Positions 9,307-18,452 of a stretch of 64,000 nucleotides of DNA are shown here, piece by piece (the stretch's first letter is position 1; each line of letters opens with the position of its first letter). The position numbers were made by a program, and so were the translations under genes. Source of the DNA: Corynebacterium mastitidis DSM 44356 (GTDB lineage: Bacteria; Actinomycetota; Actinomycetes; Mycobacteriales; Mycobacteriaceae); the NCBI RefSeq assembly GCF_000375365.1, contig NZ_AQXB01000003.1, forward strand, positions 186,001 to 250,000, read 5' to 3'. The notes beneath the pieces are model-generated. The model was not told the origin of the DNA, made no database searches, and worked only from the letters and a program-made list of their open reading frames with translations.

Positions 9307-9449
9307 AGGGGTGCCAGCGCCGGGGGAAGGGCGGGCGCGCCGGGGGAGGCGGCACCCCTTGGGGCGCGGCGGGTGTCGGGGTGTGCGGTGGCCGTAGGGG
9401 TGCCGCCTCGGGGCTCTCGACGCCCCGCCTCCCGCCACTGGCACCCCGT
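9305..9449. repeat. Two 51-bp GGGGTGCC...GGCACCCC elements between yhhQ and gluQRS
   Basis: Copies at 9308-9358 and 9397-9447, separated by 38 bases. They fill the divergent promoter region of yhhQ and gluQRS. The first copy begins two bases upstream of the yhhQ start codon, so any yhhQ transcript leader would contain it. The interior of the second contains TCGACG, the complement of the CGTCGA seen in other copies. Confidence 0.85.
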
Positions 9450-9528
9450 GCGTCGGTGGCGCGCCGCGAGGCGCGAGCAGGTCCTGCCGATAGGGCCGCC
9501 ACCGGGGGCGCGACGTATCCTGGCGAGC

Positions 9529-10473
9529 ATGGACGCCACCATCACGCAGCCGAGCCCCCTGGAGCACAATGAGCGGGGGGCGGGGCGGTACGCGCCGTCG
9601 CCAAGCGGGGACCTGCACTTTGGCAACCTGCGCACCGCCGTGCTGGCGTGGCTCTTTGCCCGGCGCACGGGGCGGCGCTTTTACCTGCGGGTGGAGGACA
9701 TCGACACGCAGCGTTCCTCGGTGGAAAGCGCGCGGCGCCAGATCGAGGACCTTAAGGCCCTGGGCCTGGACTTCGACGGGGAGCCCACCTACCAGTCCGA
9801 CAACACCAGCGCCTACGAGGCGGCGCTGCGCGCGCTCACGGAACGCGGGCACGTGTTCGAGTGCTACTGCTCGCGCAGGGACATCCAGGAGGCCGCCCGC
9901 GCCCCGCACGCGATCCCCGGGCGCTACCCCGGCACCTGCCGCGACCTGCCCGACGGCGAGCGCGAGCGGCGGCGCATGGAACTCATGGCGCAGGGCCGGG
10001 TCCCCGCGCTGCGGCTGCGCGCGGAGGCGCGGCGGTGGCGGGTGCGCGACGGCTTCCTGGGCGACTACTCGGGGGAGGTGGACGACTTCATCCTGCGCCG
10101 CGGCGGCCAGCAGCCCGACTGGGCCTACAACCTCGCGGTGGTGGTGGACGACGCCGCCGCGGGCATCGACCAGGTGGTCCGCGGCGACGACCTCGCCTCC
10201 TCCGCGCCCCGCCAGGCCTACCTCGCGCACCTGCTCGGGTTGCCCGCCCCCGGCTACATACACGTGCCGCTCGTGCTCGGGCCCGAGGGCAGGCGGCTGG
10301 CCAAGCGCGACGGCGCCGTCACCCTGCGTCAGATGCTTGCCGACGCCCCCGTGGCCCAGGTGGTCTCGCGCCTCGCGGCCTCGGTGGGGGTGGAGGGCTG
10401 CGACTCCCTGGCGGGGCTGCTGGAGGAGTTCGATCCGGGGGCGGTGCCGAGGGAGGGGTGGGTGTGGAAGTAA
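9529..10473 (+). CDS. gluQ: Glutamyl-Q tRNA(Asp) synthetase
   Basis: Paralogue of the catalytic part of glutamyl-tRNA synthetase that attaches glutamate to the queuosine base of tRNA-Asp. It has the class I signature [10 protein letters not shown], the second motif LAKRDGA, and the family zinc ligands (CYC at about residues 111-113 and YPGTC at 132-136). At 314 residues it lacks the anticodon-binding domain of GltX, as expected. ATG 9529 follows GGCGAGC. Its presence implies that queuosine is made or salvaged in this organism, which fits with tgt and yhhQ nearby. Confidence 0.92.
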   Translation: MDATITQPSPLEHNERGAGRYAPSPSGDLHFGNLRTAVLAWLFARRTGRRFYLRVEDIDTQRSSVESARRQIEDLKALGLDFDGEPTYQSDNTSAYEAALRALTERGHVFECYCSRRDIQEAARAPHAIPGRYPGTCRDLPDGERERRRMELMAQGRVPALRLRAEARRWRVRDGFLGDYSGEVDDFILRRGGQQPDWAYNLAVVVDDAAAGIDQVVRGDDLASSAPRQAYLAHLLGLPAPGYIHVPLVLGPEGRRLAKRDGAVTLRQMLADAPVAQVVSRLAASVGVEGCDSLAGLLEEFDPGAVPREGWVWK

Positions 10474-10493
10474 AGAAGGGATGCCCGGGGAGC

Positions 10494-10521
10494 CGATAGA
10501 CCCCGCGTGTGCGGGGAGCAG
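10494..10521 (+). repeat. Solitary degenerate type I-E CRISPR-like repeat upstream of cas3
   Basis: Aligned without gaps to the 28-base repeat of the array at 19.9 kb, this stretch matches at 19 positions, including the hairpin core CCCCGCG-TGTGCGGGG with one change. The stem CCCCGC/GCGGGG is perfect. No second copy and no T-run are visible nearby. It could be a relic repeat, a pseudo-repeat of a Cas-processed regulatory RNA, or simply a hairpin behind gluQRS. Confidence 0.45.
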
Positions 10522-10626
10522 TCAAACGTGAAATGACCTATGGCTCATCCCAGCTAGCCGCAGGGAGCCCCAGACTCATCTATGTCTAGCATGATCTAGT
10601 TTCGCCTGAAAGTTGAGATGGTGACC

Positions 10627-10643
10627 GCCTGCCATCGGCAGGC
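10627..10643. promoter_or_regulatory. Perfect inverted repeat in the cas leader region
   Basis: GCCTGCC-ATC-GGCAGGC, seven paired bases and a three-base loop, followed by an AT-rich stretch with TTGAAC at 10655-10660 that might be a -35 box. It is a candidate operator for the cas operon. The rest of 10474-10774 shows no convincing gene and is clearly less GC-rich than its flanks. Confidence 0.35.
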
Positions 10644-10774
10644 AAGGTAAAATATTGAACTAGGTATTTCTGTGTAGAGCGATAACGTGTATGCTGGTGG
10701 GGACAGTAGGGGGCTCTATGGCATATCTGGAGAGGAGCCTCGGTGGGTAGTTTTTATGGAAGGAAAAATCTTAC

Positions 10775-10855
10775 ATGGCAAGAATCGCGAAAGTATGCCT
10801 CCTTGCACTCTTGGTTCTGGTGGTACAGATTGCTCAGGCGCCTCCGGTATTTTAG
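10775..10855 (+). CDS. Possible 26-residue hydrophobic membrane peptide
   Basis: A short frame begins at ATG 10775 with GGAAGG ten bases upstream. It encodes a basic start (MARIAK), one continuous hydrophobic segment of about 14 residues (VCLLALLVLVVQIA) and a short PPVF tail, then TAG. It resembles a single-span membrane peptide such as small type I toxins or a leader. It lies between the degenerate repeat and cas3. There is no homology evidence that I can state; expression is unproven. Confidence 0.3.
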   Translation: MARIAKVCLLALLVLVVQIAQAPPVF

Positions 10856-10943
10856 AGAAATTAGGTAAATACTGCGATGGGGTATCGTATCATGTTGGAA
10901 GGAGGTTGAACTGGTGCAGTGTGTTAGGAGGAGCAAGATAGAT

Positions 10944-13673
10944 ATGTCTTGCGATGGCGTTGCGCCGTTGCCCCAGGTCGAGGCCCTCTGGGCCAAGTCC
11001 GGTGACGAGACCGGCTGGCTTTCCCTTCCCCAGCACATGCTGGACGCGGCCTGCGTGGCCGGGCAGGTCTGGGATGTCTGGCTGGCCGATCCAGTGCGGG
11101 CCCTCATCGCGGAGAAAACCGGGTTGAGCGAGCGGGAGGCCCGCGCCCTGGTGGCGTGGCTGGCGGGTGTTCACGATGTAGGCAAGGCAACCACGCAATT
11201 CCAGTGCCTGATCGAGCCGAGCGCTGAGCACGCCCACATCGTCGAGGGGGTCCGCGCCGCGGGCTTTTCCCTCGCGCAAAGCCTGAAGGAAAAGAAGCTG
11301 CGGCACGAGCTGGCCTCTGAGGTCATCCTGGGGGCGTGGCTGGAGGAGCGGGGAGTTGAGAGGAAAAGGGCGTCCTCGATCGCGCAGATCCCGGGGGCGC
11401 ATCACGGGGTAGCCACGGACCCTCGTCTCCTCGGGGAGGCTAAGGCTCTGGTGGCGCGGCACGCGGAGCCCTGGAGGGCGGCGCACGGCGAGCTGATCCG
11501 CCGGATCGTGGAGGCCACGGGGATCACACGGGAGGCGCTGCTCAGGGTGCACCGCCTCCATGCCCCTATCCAGCAGGTTCTCACGGGTCTGGTGGTCATG
11601 GCGGATTGGATCGCCTCGAACTCGCAGGCCTTCCCGATGGTGGTCTCCGGCAGCCAGGAGGAACGCACCCGGCGTGGGATGGACGCCGTGGCCCTCACCG
11701 CCCCGTGGCGGCCGCGATCCCCGGGTGCGCTCACCACGGATGATCTCGTTGACGCCTACTATCGAGCCTCCTTTGGCTGGCCCGAGGGGTATGAGGCGCG
11801 CCCCGTCCAGCGGGAGATGATGAGGGTGCTGGACGAGGCGGAGGGACCGGGCCTTTTCATCGTGGAGGCCCCCACGGGCGAGGGCAAGACGGAGACGGCG
11901 CTCGCCGCGGCCCAGATCCTCGCCGCGCGCACCGGCGCGCAGGGGGTGGTGTTCGCGGCCCCCACGATGGCGACCGCCAACGGGCTCTTCGAGCGCGTGC
12001 TGGAGTGGGCGCAGGGGGCGTCGCCCACGGAGGTGACCTCGATGTACCTGGGGCATTCCAAGAGCGGTCTGTCGGAGGCCTATCGCAACATCGGGGAGGA
12101 CTTCGGAGGCGAGCACGGTGCGGTGGTGGCCACCCAGTGGCTCAGGGGAAACAGGCGCGGGGTGCTCTCGAACTTCGTGGTGTGCACGGTGGATCAGGTG
12201 CTCATGCTGGCGCTTCAGGCCAAATACTCCATGCTGCGCCACGTGGGCCTGGCGGGCAAGATCATCGTCGTCGATGAGGTCCATGCCTATGACGCATACA
12301 TGAGCTCTTACCTGGGCAAGGCGCTGGAATGGCTGCGGTACTACGGGGCCTCGGTGATCCTCATGAGCGCCACCCTGCCGGTGCAGCAAAAGGCGGCGCT
12401 GGTTCGCGCCTACGGGGGAACGAGCGAGTTGCGTAGGGAAGGGGAATACCCGCTGCTCACGGTCGTCGATAATCAGGGCGTGCGGGAATACCCGGTGGCG
12501 GCCCGGCCCACGGAGATTCATGCGCAGGTGGCGCTGCTCGCAGACGAGGACCTCATCCCCCTGCTGGCTGACGGCGGGTGCGCGCTCGTGGTGTGCAATA
12601 CCATTCGCCGCGCGCAGGAGACGTACGCGGCGCTCAATGAGCGCTACCCCGGCGAGGTGGAGCTGCACCACGCGGCCTTCATGGCCTCGGATCGGGCGAA
12701 GAAGGAGGACGCTCTGCGCGCGGCACTGGGCCCGAGGGCACGCCGCGGGGAGGGGAGGCCCGAGCGGCGCATCGTGGTGGCCACGCAGGTGGTGGAACAG
12801 AGCCTGGACATCGACGCGGACGTCCTCATCACGGACATCGCGCCCATGGACCTGCTCATTCAGCGCGTGGGCCGCCTGCACCGTCACGCCCGCCCCGAGG
12901 AGGATCGCCCGCGCCGATGGCGCCAACCCCAGGTGTTTATCCGAGGAGTGGTGGAGCGGGAGCCGGTGCCGCGCTTCGAGAGGGGGACGGAGGCGATCTA
13001 CGATCCCGCCCTGCTGCTGGCCACGATGGCGGTGCTGGAACGTGGCGTGTTGAGCGAGGGCTTGCGCCGCCCCGACGACATCGCCCCGCTCGTTTACGCC
13101 ACCTACGACCCCGAGGCGGAGGCACCGAAAGCGTGGCGGGAGGCGTGGGACGCCGCGCGGGCTCAGAGCGCCGAGGCGCGGAAGCGATCCGAGCATCGCG
13201 CCGGGTTATACCAGGTGCCGGGCGTTCACGCCGCGGCGAGGTTCCACTCCCTTTTCCGGCGTTATCACAGGGGAGAGGCGCGCAAGGGGGAGGAGGCGGG
13301 CGTGGCGCAGGTGCGCGACGCCGACCCTTCCATCGAGGTCATCCCCATCATGGGCACCGAGTACGGGTACCGGCCGCTGGGGTACGAGGGAGCGGAGATC
13401 GCGGAGGGCGCTACCCCCGAAGGCCCCCTGGGTCTGCGGCTCGCGCGTAACACCCTGCGCCTGCCCGCGAGATTAACCAGGTACGAAAGGGACTTTGAGC
13501 GGGTGATCGACCAGCTCGAACGGGAAACCCCCGTGGGCTGGCGGAAAAGCCACCTCCTCAAGGGGCAGGTGGCCCTGGTGCTTGACGAGAACCGGGAGGT
13601 CGATCTGGCGGGAACGCGGCTGCGCTATTCGGAGGAGTTGGGTTTGGAACAGGTAAGAAACGAGGAGGCATGA
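10944..13673 (+). CDS. cas3: CRISPR-associated nuclease/helicase Cas3 (type I-E)
   Basis: Degrades the target DNA strand once Cascade has formed an R-loop. The N-terminal HD nuclease shows HDVGKAT and GAHHG, and the helicase follows with APTGEGKTETA (Walker A), DEVHAYD (Walker B), SATLP (motif III) and QRVGRLHRH (motif VI). The 909 residues fit a full-length Cas3 of type I-E. ATG 10944 is supported by AGGAGGA upstream; GTG 10914 is an in-frame alternative. First gene of the cas operon; its stop TGA overlaps the cas8e start (ATGA). No inactivating change seen. Confidence 0.95.
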   Translation: MSCDGVAPLPQVEALWAKSGDETGWLSLPQHMLDAACVAGQVWDVWLADPVRALIAEKTGLSEREARALVAWLAGVHDVGKATTQFQCLIEPSAEHAHIVEGVRAAGFSLAQSLKEKKLRHELASEVILGAWLEERGVERKRASSIAQIPGAHHGVATDPRLLGEAKALVARHAEPWRAAHGELIRRIVEATGITREALLRVHRLHAPIQQVLTGLVVMADWIASNSQAFPMVVSGSQEERTRRGMDAVALTAPWRPRSPGALTTDDLVDAYYRASFGWPEGYEARPVQREMMRVLDEAEGPGLFIVEAPTGEGKTETALAAAQILAARTGAQGVVFAAPTMATANGLFERVLEWAQGASPTEVTSMYLGHSKSGLSEAYRNIGEDFGGEHGAVVATQWLRGNRRGVLSNFVVCTVDQVLMLALQAKYSMLRHVGLAGKIIVVDEVHAYDAYMSSYLGKALEWLRYYGASVILMSATLPVQQKAALVRAYGGTSELRREGEYPLLTVVDNQGVREYPVAARPTEIHAQVALLADEDLIPLLADGGCALVVCNTIRRAQETYAALNERYPGEVELHHAAFMASDRAKKEDALRAALGPRARRGEGRPERRIVVATQVVEQSLDIDADVLITDIAPMDLLIQRVGRLHRHARPEEDRPRRWRQPQVFIRGVVEREPVPRFERGTEAIYDPALLLATMAVLERGVLSEGLRRPDDIAPLVYATYDPEAEAPKAWREAWDAARAQSAEARKRSEHRAGLYQVPGVHAAARFHSLFRRYHRGEARKGEEAGVAQVRDADPSIEVIPIMGTEYGYRPLGYEGAEIAEGATPEGPLGLRLARNTLRLPARLTRYERDFERVIDQLERETPVGWRKSHLLKGQVALVLDENREVDLAGTRLRYSEELGLEQVRNEEA

Positions 13674-15340
13674 GTATGACGAGGCGGACGTTCTCGCTGC
13701 TCGACGAGCCCTGGATCGCGTGCACGCTTCACGATGGCTCCGAGGCTCTGCTGAGCATGAGGCAGATCTTCGACGGCGAGCGCGCCGTGGCGGGGCTGCG
13801 TGGGGATTCCCCGGCGCAGGACTACGCGGTGTTGCGCCTGTTGTTGGCGGCGTACTGGCGGGCGCACCGGGGTGACGACGAGGTGACGCGGGGCGAGATC
13901 TACGTACACGACGAATGGTTCGAGGCCGAGTGGGACCGGGCGCGGGAGAACCGAGCCGACACCGCCGTGCTGGATTACCTGGAGCGCTACCGGGATCGCT
14001 TCGATCTGCTCCATCCGGTGCACCCCTTCATGCAGGTGGCTGACCTCCACACGGAGAAGGGAACGCGCTCGGAGGTGCGCCGCATCGTGCCGGAGGCGGA
14101 GGCGCAGTACTTCACCATGCGGGCGGGGCGGGCCCGGGAAACCCTGAGCTTCGCGGAGGCCGCCCGCTGGCTCCTGTACACCCAGGCCTACGATTACTCC
14201 GGGATCAAGTCCGGCGCGGTGGGTGATCCCCGGGTGAAGGGGGGCAAGGGGTACCCCATCGGCACGGGATGGACGGGCATGACGGGCGGCACCGTCCTCG
14301 TCGGGAGCACGCTGCGGGAGACGCTGGTGCTCAACACCACCCAGGGCTGCCTGATCGACGAGGCGAGCCGCGTGGACGAGGCGGCGTGGGAGCGCGAGCC
14401 CGACGGGGCCGCGCAGCGCGAACCCACGGCGGAGGCCGTGTATCCCAAGGGCCCCGCGGACCTTGCCACGTGGCAGTCGCGCCGGGTGCGGCTCTTTCAC
14501 GACGGGGAGAGGGTCACCGGGGTGCTGGTGAGCAACGGGGATCGGATCCCGGACGCGGGGGCCAACATTGAGAGCGATCCCATGACCCCGTACCGCTATA
14601 GTGCCAACAAGTCCAAGCGGGACCTCGACGTGTATTACCCGCGCCCCTTTGACTCGAACCGCACCATGTGGCGTTCCCTGGAGCCGCTGATAGCCCTGGA
14701 AAGCGACCCCGGATTCACGGACAAGAACAAGGCACCCCGGCGCCCCGAGACGTTGACCCAGCTGGCGGACCTCAACGAGAACATGGGCATTGCCCCGGAT
14801 TGGGCGAATATCCAGATGGTCTCCGTGGAGTACGGACCCCAGGCCTCCTCGGTGGCGGAGGTGGTGGCGAGCGGAATAGAGATCCCCGTGGCGCTGCTGC
14901 GGGAGGACGCCAGCACGCAGCGCCGCCTGGTACTGGATAACGCCAAGGCCACCCTGGACGCGGCCGTGGCCCTGGGCTCCTTCGCCGGGCAGCTCCTGGT
15001 GGCCGCCGGCGGGGAGTACGAGTTTCAGGCGCCGCCCACGGATACCCTGCTGGCCCGGTTGGAGATTCCCTTCCGGCCATGGCTGCGCGATCTCGCCGGG
15101 GCGGACATAGAGGAGCGAGCCCAGCGCTGGCAGCGCTACGTGCGCCAGCGGGTGCTCGCGGATGCCCGGGTGCTCGTTCAGGGCGCGTCCCCACAGGTGC
15201 TCGTGGGGAGGACGAGCGTGGTGACCACCGAGGGGGACACGCCGTACGTCAAGTCCGCCCATACCGCGTGGCGGGCGTTGACGAAGCGACTCGATGAGGT
15301 ACTCCCCGCTACCAAGCGGGTAAAGGAGGAGAAGCGATGA
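13670..15340 (+). CDS. casA: Type I-E Cascade large subunit Cse1 (CasA/Cas8e)
   Basis: PAM-reading large subunit of Cascade, which recruits Cas3. The 556-residue protein starts with the family hallmark FSLLDEPWI and ends with a helical bundle (from about residue 400) that would contact Cse2. It overlaps cas3 and casB by four bases each, so translation of the operon is coupled. No frameshift. Assignment rests on the N-terminal motif, size and position in a canonical I-E operon. Confidence 0.93.
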   Translation: MSMTRRTFSLLDEPWIACTLHDGSEALLSMRQIFDGERAVAGLRGDSPAQDYAVLRLLLAAYWRAHRGDDEVTRGEIYVHDEWFEAEWDRARENRADTAVLDYLERYRDRFDLLHPVHPFMQVADLHTEKGTRSEVRRIVPEAEAQYFTMRAGRARETLSFAEAARWLLYTQAYDYSGIKSGAVGDPRVKGGKGYPIGTGWTGMTGGTVLVGSTLRETLVLNTTQGCLIDEASRVDEAAWEREPDGAAQREPTAEAVYPKGPADLATWQSRRVRLFHDGERVTGVLVSNGDRIPDAGANIESDPMTPYRYSANKSKRDLDVYYPRPFDSNRTMWRSLEPLIALESDPGFTDKNKAPRRPETLTQLADLNENMGIAPDWANIQMVSVEYGPQASSVAEVVASGIEIPVALLREDASTQRRLVLDNAKATLDAAVALGSFAGQLLVAAGGEYEFQAPPTDTLLARLEIPFRPWLRDLAGADIEERAQRWQRYVRQRVLADARVLVQGASPQVLVGRTSVVTTEGDTPYVKSAHTAWRALTKRLDEVLPATKRVKEEKR

Positions 15341-15942
15341 CGGATAACCTGAGCGTGGCCGTGGGGGAGACGGCAGCGTGGCTTCAGAAAAATGTGCTGA
15401 GCGGAAGAGGGGATCGGGAGGAGGCCCGCGCCCGGGCTACGCTGGCGCAGCTGCGCCGCAACGTGGGGCGCCCGCCGGAGAGCGATCCCCTGGGTCTGTC
15501 CCGGGTGCTCATGGCGTTGCACCCCGCCCTCGACGCCGACCTCGTGGGCAGGGGGGACGCCGCCACCGCCTCGGAGCGCGCCGCCTACCACGCGATTACC
15601 TTCTTCTCCCTGCACATGCAGAGCGCGAGGGAGCCGATGCACGTCCCGGAGAAGTCCTTTGCCGCCGCCTGCGGTCAGATGTATCGGGGTAACGCCTCGG
15701 GTTCCTTCAAGCCCCGCTTCGACGCCATGGTGCTCTCGCGCAACGAGTACTCGCGCCTGCACCACATGCGCTCTCTCATCACCATGCTGCGGGGCGCGCG
15801 GATCGGCTTCGACTACGGACGCTTGGCCTTCGACCTGCGCTCGTTGGAGAACCCGGCGCGGCGCAAGAAAACGCTCATGCGCTGGGGGCGCGACTTTGCG
15901 TGGATCCCCACCGACAGCGAAGAAACCCCCGAAAACCAGTAA
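15337..15942 (+). CDS. casB: Type I-E Cascade small subunit Cse2 (CasB)
   Basis: Two copies of this subunit stabilise the R-loop along the belly of Cascade. The 201-residue, Arg-rich helical protein contains LAQLRRNVG near residue 36 and RLHHMRSLITMLR around residue 145, segments typical of Cse2. Size and place between casA and casC agree. Start ATG overlaps the casA stop. Confidence 0.92.
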   Translation: MTDNLSVAVGETAAWLQKNVLSGRGDREEARARATLAQLRRNVGRPPESDPLGLSRVLMALHPALDADLVGRGDAATASERAAYHAITFFSLHMQSAREPMHVPEKSFAAACGQMYRGNASGSFKPRFDAMVLSRNEYSRLHHMRSLITMLRGARIGFDYGRLAFDLRSLENPARRKKTLMRWGRDFAWIPTDSEETPENQ

Positions 15943-15958
15943 GAAAGGAATCAACCCC

Positions 15959-17122
15959 ATGCCCATCACCATCGACATTCACGCCCTGCACACCCTCCCG
16001 CCCAGCCTCATCAACCGGGATGACACCGGCGCGCCCAAGTCCGCGATCTTCGGCGGGGTGCCGCGCCAGCGGGTGTCCTCCCAGGCGTGGAAGCGCGCCA
16101 TCCGCAAGGACTTCGAGGAGAACTGGGACGCCTCCCGGGTGGGGTACCGCACCAAGCGGGTGGTGTCCAAGATCGTGGAGGCCATCCAGGACCGCGCGGG
16201 TGAGCAGGAGTGGCCGGAGGAGCGCGCCACCGCCGCCGTGGAGGCCGTGTTCAAGACCCTGAAGATCAAGCTCACCGAGCCCAAGATCGACCCCAAGACC
16301 GAGCCCAAGGCCGACCCGGCGGGCGCGGACGAGGAGACCCGCAAGCGCCTGGCGGAGACGGGCTACCTGCTCTTTGTCAGCCCGCGCCAGGTGGAGAGCC
16401 TCACGGAGGCGATCATCGCGGCGGAGGCCGGGGGCACCAAGATCGCCAAGAAGAACGCCCAGGCGCTGTTCAACCAGGAGCACAGCGTGGACATCGCCAT
16501 GTTCGGCCGCATGGTGGCCGACGACCCCCACTACAACGTGGACGCCGCCGTGCAGGTGGCGCACGCGCTGGGCATTCACCCCTCGGAGCCGGAGTTTGAC
16601 TTCTTCACCGCCGTGGATGACCTCGCGGAGGACGAGCAGGAGACCGGGGCGGGCATGATGGGCACGGTGCAGATGATGTCCTCCACCCTGTACCGCTTTG
16701 CCACCATCGACCTGGATTCCCTGGCCGAGAACCTGGGGGATCGGGAGGCCGCCGTGACCGGTTCCGTGCAGTTCCTCAAGAGCTTCGTGGAGTCCCTGCC
16801 CACCGGCAAGCAGAACACCTTTGCGCACAATACCCTGCCGGAGTTGGTGTACGTGGTGGTGCGCGATACCCGTTCGGTGTCCCTGGTCAACGCCTTCGAG
16901 CAGCCGGTGCTGGAGGGCACCGAGGGCCGCCGCGCGGAGGGTGCGGCCCGCCTGGCCAAGGAGGCCGAGCAGATCGAGAGCGCTTATGGCTTCAAGCCCC
17001 TGGCCGCCTACGTGACGGGCCTGGGCGATCTGCCGGGGAAGTTCGAGGGCATCGCGCGACGGGTGACCCTGCCGGAGCTTGGCGACGCCCTGCGCGCGGC
17101 GCTGACCGCCGAGGGGGCGTGA
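15959..17122 (+). CDS. casC: Type I-E Cascade backbone Cas7 (CasC/Cse4)
   Basis: Six copies form the crRNA-binding backbone. The 387-residue protein begins IDIHALHTLPPSLINRDD and has FGGVPRQRVSSQAWKRA, the strongly conserved Cas7e start, plus SVDIAMFGRM in the middle. An insert at about residues 105-120 is a Lys/Asp/Pro-rich tract (KIDPKTEPKADP). ATG 15959 follows AAGAAAGGAA, the clearest ribosome site inside the operon, fitting the high copy number of this subunit. Confidence 0.94.
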   Translation: MPITIDIHALHTLPPSLINRDDTGAPKSAIFGGVPRQRVSSQAWKRAIRKDFEENWDASRVGYRTKRVVSKIVEAIQDRAGEQEWPEERATAAVEAVFKTLKIKLTEPKIDPKTEPKADPAGADEETRKRLAETGYLLFVSPRQVESLTEAIIAAEAGGTKIAKKNAQALFNQEHSVDIAMFGRMVADDPHYNVDAAVQVAHALGIHPSEPEFDFFTAVDDLAEDEQETGAGMMGTVQMMSSTLYRFATIDLDSLAENLGDREAAVTGSVQFLKSFVESLPTGKQNTFAHNTLPELVYVVVRDTRSVSLVNAFEQPVLEGTEGRRAEGAARLAKEAEQIESAYGFKPLAAYVTGLGDLPGKFEGIARRVTLPELGDALRAALTAEGA

Positions 17123-17826
17123 TGCCCTCCACCTTGCTGCTCAAGCTGAAGGGCCCCATGCAGTCCTGGGGCGACCGCAGCCGCTACAAGATCCGAGCCA
17201 CCGGACAGGTGCCCACCAAGTCCGGGGTGATCGGGCTGCTGGCCGCCGCCCAGGGGCGCAGGCGCACCGACCCCGTCGAGGATCTCGCCCGCCTCACCTT
17301 CGCGGTGCGCGTGGACCAGCCGGGCAACCTGCTGCGCGATTACCAGACGGCCCAGCCCTGGCAGAAGAACCCCAATGCGGACGCCAGCCTGGTCACCCGC
17401 TACTACCTCAGCGACGCGCTCTTCGTCGCGGCCGTCGAGAGCCCCCGCCGGGAGGTGCTGGAGGGTCTGGAGGCCGCGCTGCGCCGCCCGCGCTTCCCGC
17501 TGTTCCTGGGGCGTCGGTCCTGCCCCGCCCCGCCGGACCTGGTGATCGGGATCGAAGACGTGGGCGCGGTGGAGGCGCTGCGCGCCCTGGAGTGGCAGGC
17601 CGACGAGCGCCACCGTAAGGAGCGTGCCAAGGAGGTGCTGCTGCCCATCTACCGCGACGGCCTGCCCACCGAGCCCGGAGTGCAGCGTCAGGACGTGCCG
17701 CTGTCCTTTTCCCAGGAGCACCGCCGCTACGGGTGGCGCACCGTGGTGGAGGAGCCCGGCGTCCCGGTGGAGAACCCGAAGGGCCGGGACACGGATTCCT
17801 ACTGGGAGGCGGTGATCTCCGCGTGA
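17122..17826 (+). CDS. casD: Type I-E Cascade subunit Cas5 (CasD)
   Basis: Binds the 5' handle of the crRNA. The 234-residue protein has the Cas5 start LLLKLKGPMQSWGDRSRY and the TKSGVIGLLAAAQGR segment, both typical of CasD. The start is ATG 17122 overlapping the casC stop; GTG 17119 would add one residue. Its TGA overlaps the cas6e start. Confidence 0.93.
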   Translation: MPSTLLLKLKGPMQSWGDRSRYKIRATGQVPTKSGVIGLLAAAQGRRRTDPVEDLARLTFAVRVDQPGNLLRDYQTAQPWQKNPNADASLVTRYYLSDALFVAAVESPRREVLEGLEAALRRPRFPLFLGRRSCPAPPDLVIGIEDVGAVEALRALEWQADERHRKERAKEVLLPIYRDGLPTEPGVQRQDVPLSFSQEHRRYGWRTVVEEPGVPVENPKGRDTDSYWEAVISA

Positions 17827-18452
17827 CCACCTTCACCAAGGTGCTGCTCAACCCGCAGCGGCGCGGCGCGCGCACCCTCCTGCTCAATCCCCAGGCCATG
17901 CACGCCGCCGTGCGCTCCGCCTTCCCCCCGGACATCTCCCAGGAGGATGCCCGCGTGCTGTGGCGGGTGGATCACCGGGGGCATGAGCACGCCCTCTACA
18001 TCGTGGGCCCGGAGAAGCCGGACGCCTCGAACATCGTGGAGCAGGCGGGCTGGGATACCCGCCCCGCACAGAGCGCGGACTACGCGCCCCTGCTCGGCTC
18101 GCTCCTGCGCGGGCAGCAGTGGCGCTTCGAGCTGGTGGCCAACCCCGTGAAGTCCTCCCGGGCGCAGGGTCAGCGCGGCAAGATCATCCCGTTGGTGGGG
18201 CAGGGGCAGGTGGAGTGGCTGGTCAAGCGCGCCCCGGAGGCGGGGTTTAGGCTTCTCGACGCCGCCACTACCGGCCAGGAGAACCTGCGTTTCCGGCGCG
18301 GCCGGGGGAGCAACCACGTGATCCTGCGCACCGCGCGCTTCAGCGGGGTCATGGAGGTCGAGGACGCGGACAGGCTGCGCGCCACGCTCACCCACGGCAT
18401 CGGCCGCGCCCGGGCCTACGGCTGCGGGCTGCTCACCCTCGCGCGGCCATGA
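17823..18452 (+). CDS. casE: crRNA endoribonuclease Cas6e (CasE)
   Basis: Cuts the pre-crRNA at the repeat hairpin and stays bound to the 3' handle. It starts at GTG 17823. The C-terminal glycine-rich loop GIGRARAYGCGLLTLA is the family hallmark, and the tandem ferredoxin-fold length (209 residues) is normal. His26 or nearby N-terminal residues would be catalytic, but I cannot assign the residue with certainty. Overlaps both neighbours by four bases. Confidence 0.92.
   Translation: MTTFTKVLLNPQRRGARTLLLNPQAMHAAVRSAFPPDISQEDARVLWRVDHRGHEHALYIVGPEKPDASNIVEQAGWDTRPAQSADYAPLLGSLLRGQQWRFELVANPVKSSRAQGQRGKIIPLVGQGQVEWLVKRAPEAGFRLLDAATTGQENLRFRRGRGSNHVILRTARFSGVMEVEDADRLRATLTHGIGRARAYGCGLLTLARP

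Noticed and set aside
10687-10941. 84-residue frame in the cas leader
   Set aside because: No ribosome site and no domain-like composition; the leader is better explained as regulatory DNA, with only the 26-codon frame having a good start context.
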